A stretch of DNA of 64,000 bases from Mycobacterium sp. 3519A (GTDB lineage Bacteria; Actinomycetota; Actinomycetes; Mycobacteriales; Mycobacteriaceae), in contig NZ_OESG01000014.1 in the NCBI RefSeq assembly GCF_900240945.1, positions 926,923 to 990,922 of the forward strand. Reading direction: 5' to 3'. The notes under the pieces were generated by a model that saw only the letters and a program-made list of their open reading frames with translations, was not told the origin of the DNA and ran no database searches. This document shows positions 62,950 through 64,000 of this stretch, one piece after another. Position numbers and translations under genes: made by a program. The stretch's first letter is position 1, and the number at the start of each line of letters is the position of its first letter.

Positions 62950-63876
62950 ATGGACTTGCGTGAACTGCGGACGTTTGTCGCGGTGGTGGAGGAGGGGCGG
63001 TTCGCAGGCGCAGCGCTCCGGTTGAATCTCAGCCAACCCGCGATATCTCACACCATCCGCGGCCTTGAAAAGCAGTGCGGAGTGGCTTTACTCAAGCGCA
63101 CAAGCGCTGGCGTGATCACCACGCCGGCAGGGAAGCTGCTGTTGAGTGAGGCTCGAGCGATACTCGCTCGCTATGATCAGGCGCTGGCTTTGATGTCGGC
63201 TCGCGACGATCGAGATTCGTCGCTCAATATCGGCATACCCTTCGGTCTGCCGCCGGGTCTGCTGGGTAATCCATTGGCGGCGTTCGCAGAACAGTTCCCA
63301 TCGAGAACCGTAGCCATAAGGCAAGTATGCACCGCCCGCCAGATAGCCATGATCACCGCCGGTGAGCTCGATCTTGGTCTGCTTCGTCACCGACCGCCCA
63401 AGGCGGACCTTGATGCAACCCTTGTCGCTGACGAATCACTGGGAGCCATCGTGAGTGAGTCTCAGGCCGAGCGCTTGGGCCAGTCAGAAGACATCGGCCT
63501 GGATTCACTCGTCGGCCTCGACTGGCATGGTTTCCCCAGAGAGAGCAGTCCAGTGTGGTACGACGAGCTCACAGCGACCTTACGCAGTTACGGGTTACAC
63601 ATCGAAACCTCGAGTCTTTACCAAGACGAATTGGTGTCCGAGGTCATTTACGCGAGTGTCAGTCTGGGCCGGTCATTTGCCCTCGCGCCGTCAACCTGCC
63701 GTGACGACCTCCCGCCACCTCTGAGATGGCGAAAGCTGACCGGAGATCCCCTTCGCCGCAGGACATGGGCGGCGTGGTCTGCCGCATCGCGCCGCCGCGA
63801 CTTGGCTTTCCTCGTCGGCCTACTGGAAACCGTTCCCACTAACTCGACATTCGTCCGACGCGATCCCGAAAGGTGA
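62950..63876 (+). CDS. LysR-family transcriptional regulator (paralogue 2)
   Basis: The 308-residue regulator has the HTH MDLRELRTFVAVVEEGRFAG and LSQPAISHTIRGLEKQCG and the effector domain with ESSPVWYDELTATLRSYGLH. It is nearly colinear with the LysR at 48.5 kb. I start it at the ATG at 62950, matching the paralogue; an earlier in-frame ATG adds 11 residues foreign to the family. After the gene only 124 bp remain, without any recognised feature. Confidence 0.92.
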   Translation: MDLRELRTFVAVVEEGRFAGAALRLNLSQPAISHTIRGLEKQCGVALLKRTSAGVITTPAGKLLLSEARAILARYDQALALMSARDDRDSSLNIGIPFGLPPGLLGNPLAAFAEQFPSRTVAIRQVCTARQIAMITAGELDLGLLRHRPPKADLDATLVADESLGAIVSESQAERLGQSEDIGLDSLVGLDWHGFPRESSPVWYDELTATLRSYGLHIETSSLYQDELVSEVIYASVSLGRSFALAPSTCRDDLPPPLRWRKLTGDPLRRRTWAAWSAASRRRDLAFLVGLLETVPTNSTFVRRDPER

Positions 63877-64000
63877 GTCGGAGGCGGTCAGATCGTTATT
63901 GCCATGCCGCTTCCGGTCGACGTCATGTGGTCGCCGACGGACAGCCGCACAAGAGAAAGTCTTCGGCTCGCGATTTCGCGAATGGGTCGCATGCATGAAA

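Noticed and set aside
1..64000. tRNA, rRNA, CRISPR arrays, transposases or terminal repeats
   Set aside because: None could be recognised by reading; the duplicated modules are diverged paralogues, not insertion sequences.

Overview
The window is high-GC actinobacterial DNA. A complete mce operon (two YrbE permeases followed by MceA to MceF), a mycothiol-dependent maleylpyruvate isomerase, a carboxylic acid reductase and a secreted gamma-class chorismate mutase point to a mycobacterium, most likely an environmental Mycolicibacterium-type species. That placement is an inference from gene families. I see no tRNA, rRNA, CRISPR array or intact insertion sequence.

Region 1 (1-15.6 kb) is an aromatic catabolism island. 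A 5'-truncated indolepyruvate ferredoxin oxidoreductase on the plus strand faces a nine-gene minus-strand operon running from 12.5 down to 3.3 kb. That operon encodes an NmrA-like protein, a Rieske O-demethylase-type oxygenase with its FNR/[2Fe-2S] reductase, an aldehyde dehydrogenase, a PhzS-like flavin monooxygenase, an SDR, gentisate 1,2-dioxygenase, a fumarylpyruvate hydrolase-type FAH enzyme and maleylpyruvate isomerase. Most junctions are 1-4 base stop/start overlaps. The genes read as a route from a (methoxy)aromatic substrate through gentisate to fumarate and pyruvate. A divergent GAF-histidine kinase and NarL-type regulator, then a [2Fe-2S] ferredoxin and a VOC-fold protein, lie on the plus strand.

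Region 2 (16.0-25.2 kb) is the mce lipid-type importer, followed by the apparent remnant of an Mce-associated gene. A 16-bp palindrome close to TACGTCATTTGACGTA, with a weaker copy exactly 23 bp away, lies upstream of the gentisate operon, of the ferredoxin/VOC pair and of the mce operon. This is probably the binding code of the local two-component system and would join catabolism and transport in one regulon.

Region 3 (25.9-31.8 kb) holds a SnoaL-like protein, a SAM methyltransferase, a small secreted peptide with a strong terminator, a fused tandem TetR regulator, a cytochrome P450 and a lipoprotein.

Region 4 (32-44.4 kb) holds a very large LAL/LuxR ATPase regulator, a LysR, an SDR with an eroded cofactor motif, a fusion of a sigma-region-4-like domain to an acetyl-CoA synthetase that has lost its catalytic motifs, an O-methyltransferase and a carboxylic acid reductase.

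Region 5 (44.9-63.9 kb) holds a secreted PAP2 phosphatase, a cNMP-domain histidine kinase, two paralogous LysR genes, chorismate mutase, a truncated DUF427 gene with a disulfide-type flavoprotein reductase, a second P450 plus tandem-TetR module paralogous to the first, a peptide deformylase, a GlcD-like oxidase, an amidase with an AtzG-like partner, a DUF421 membrane protein and a quinone oxidoreductase-like MDR.

A second recurring palindrome, TGGG-N8-CCCA with AT-rich flanks, occurs at eight intergenic places between 31.9 and 61.2 kb, suggesting one regulator for many genes of regions 4 and 5.
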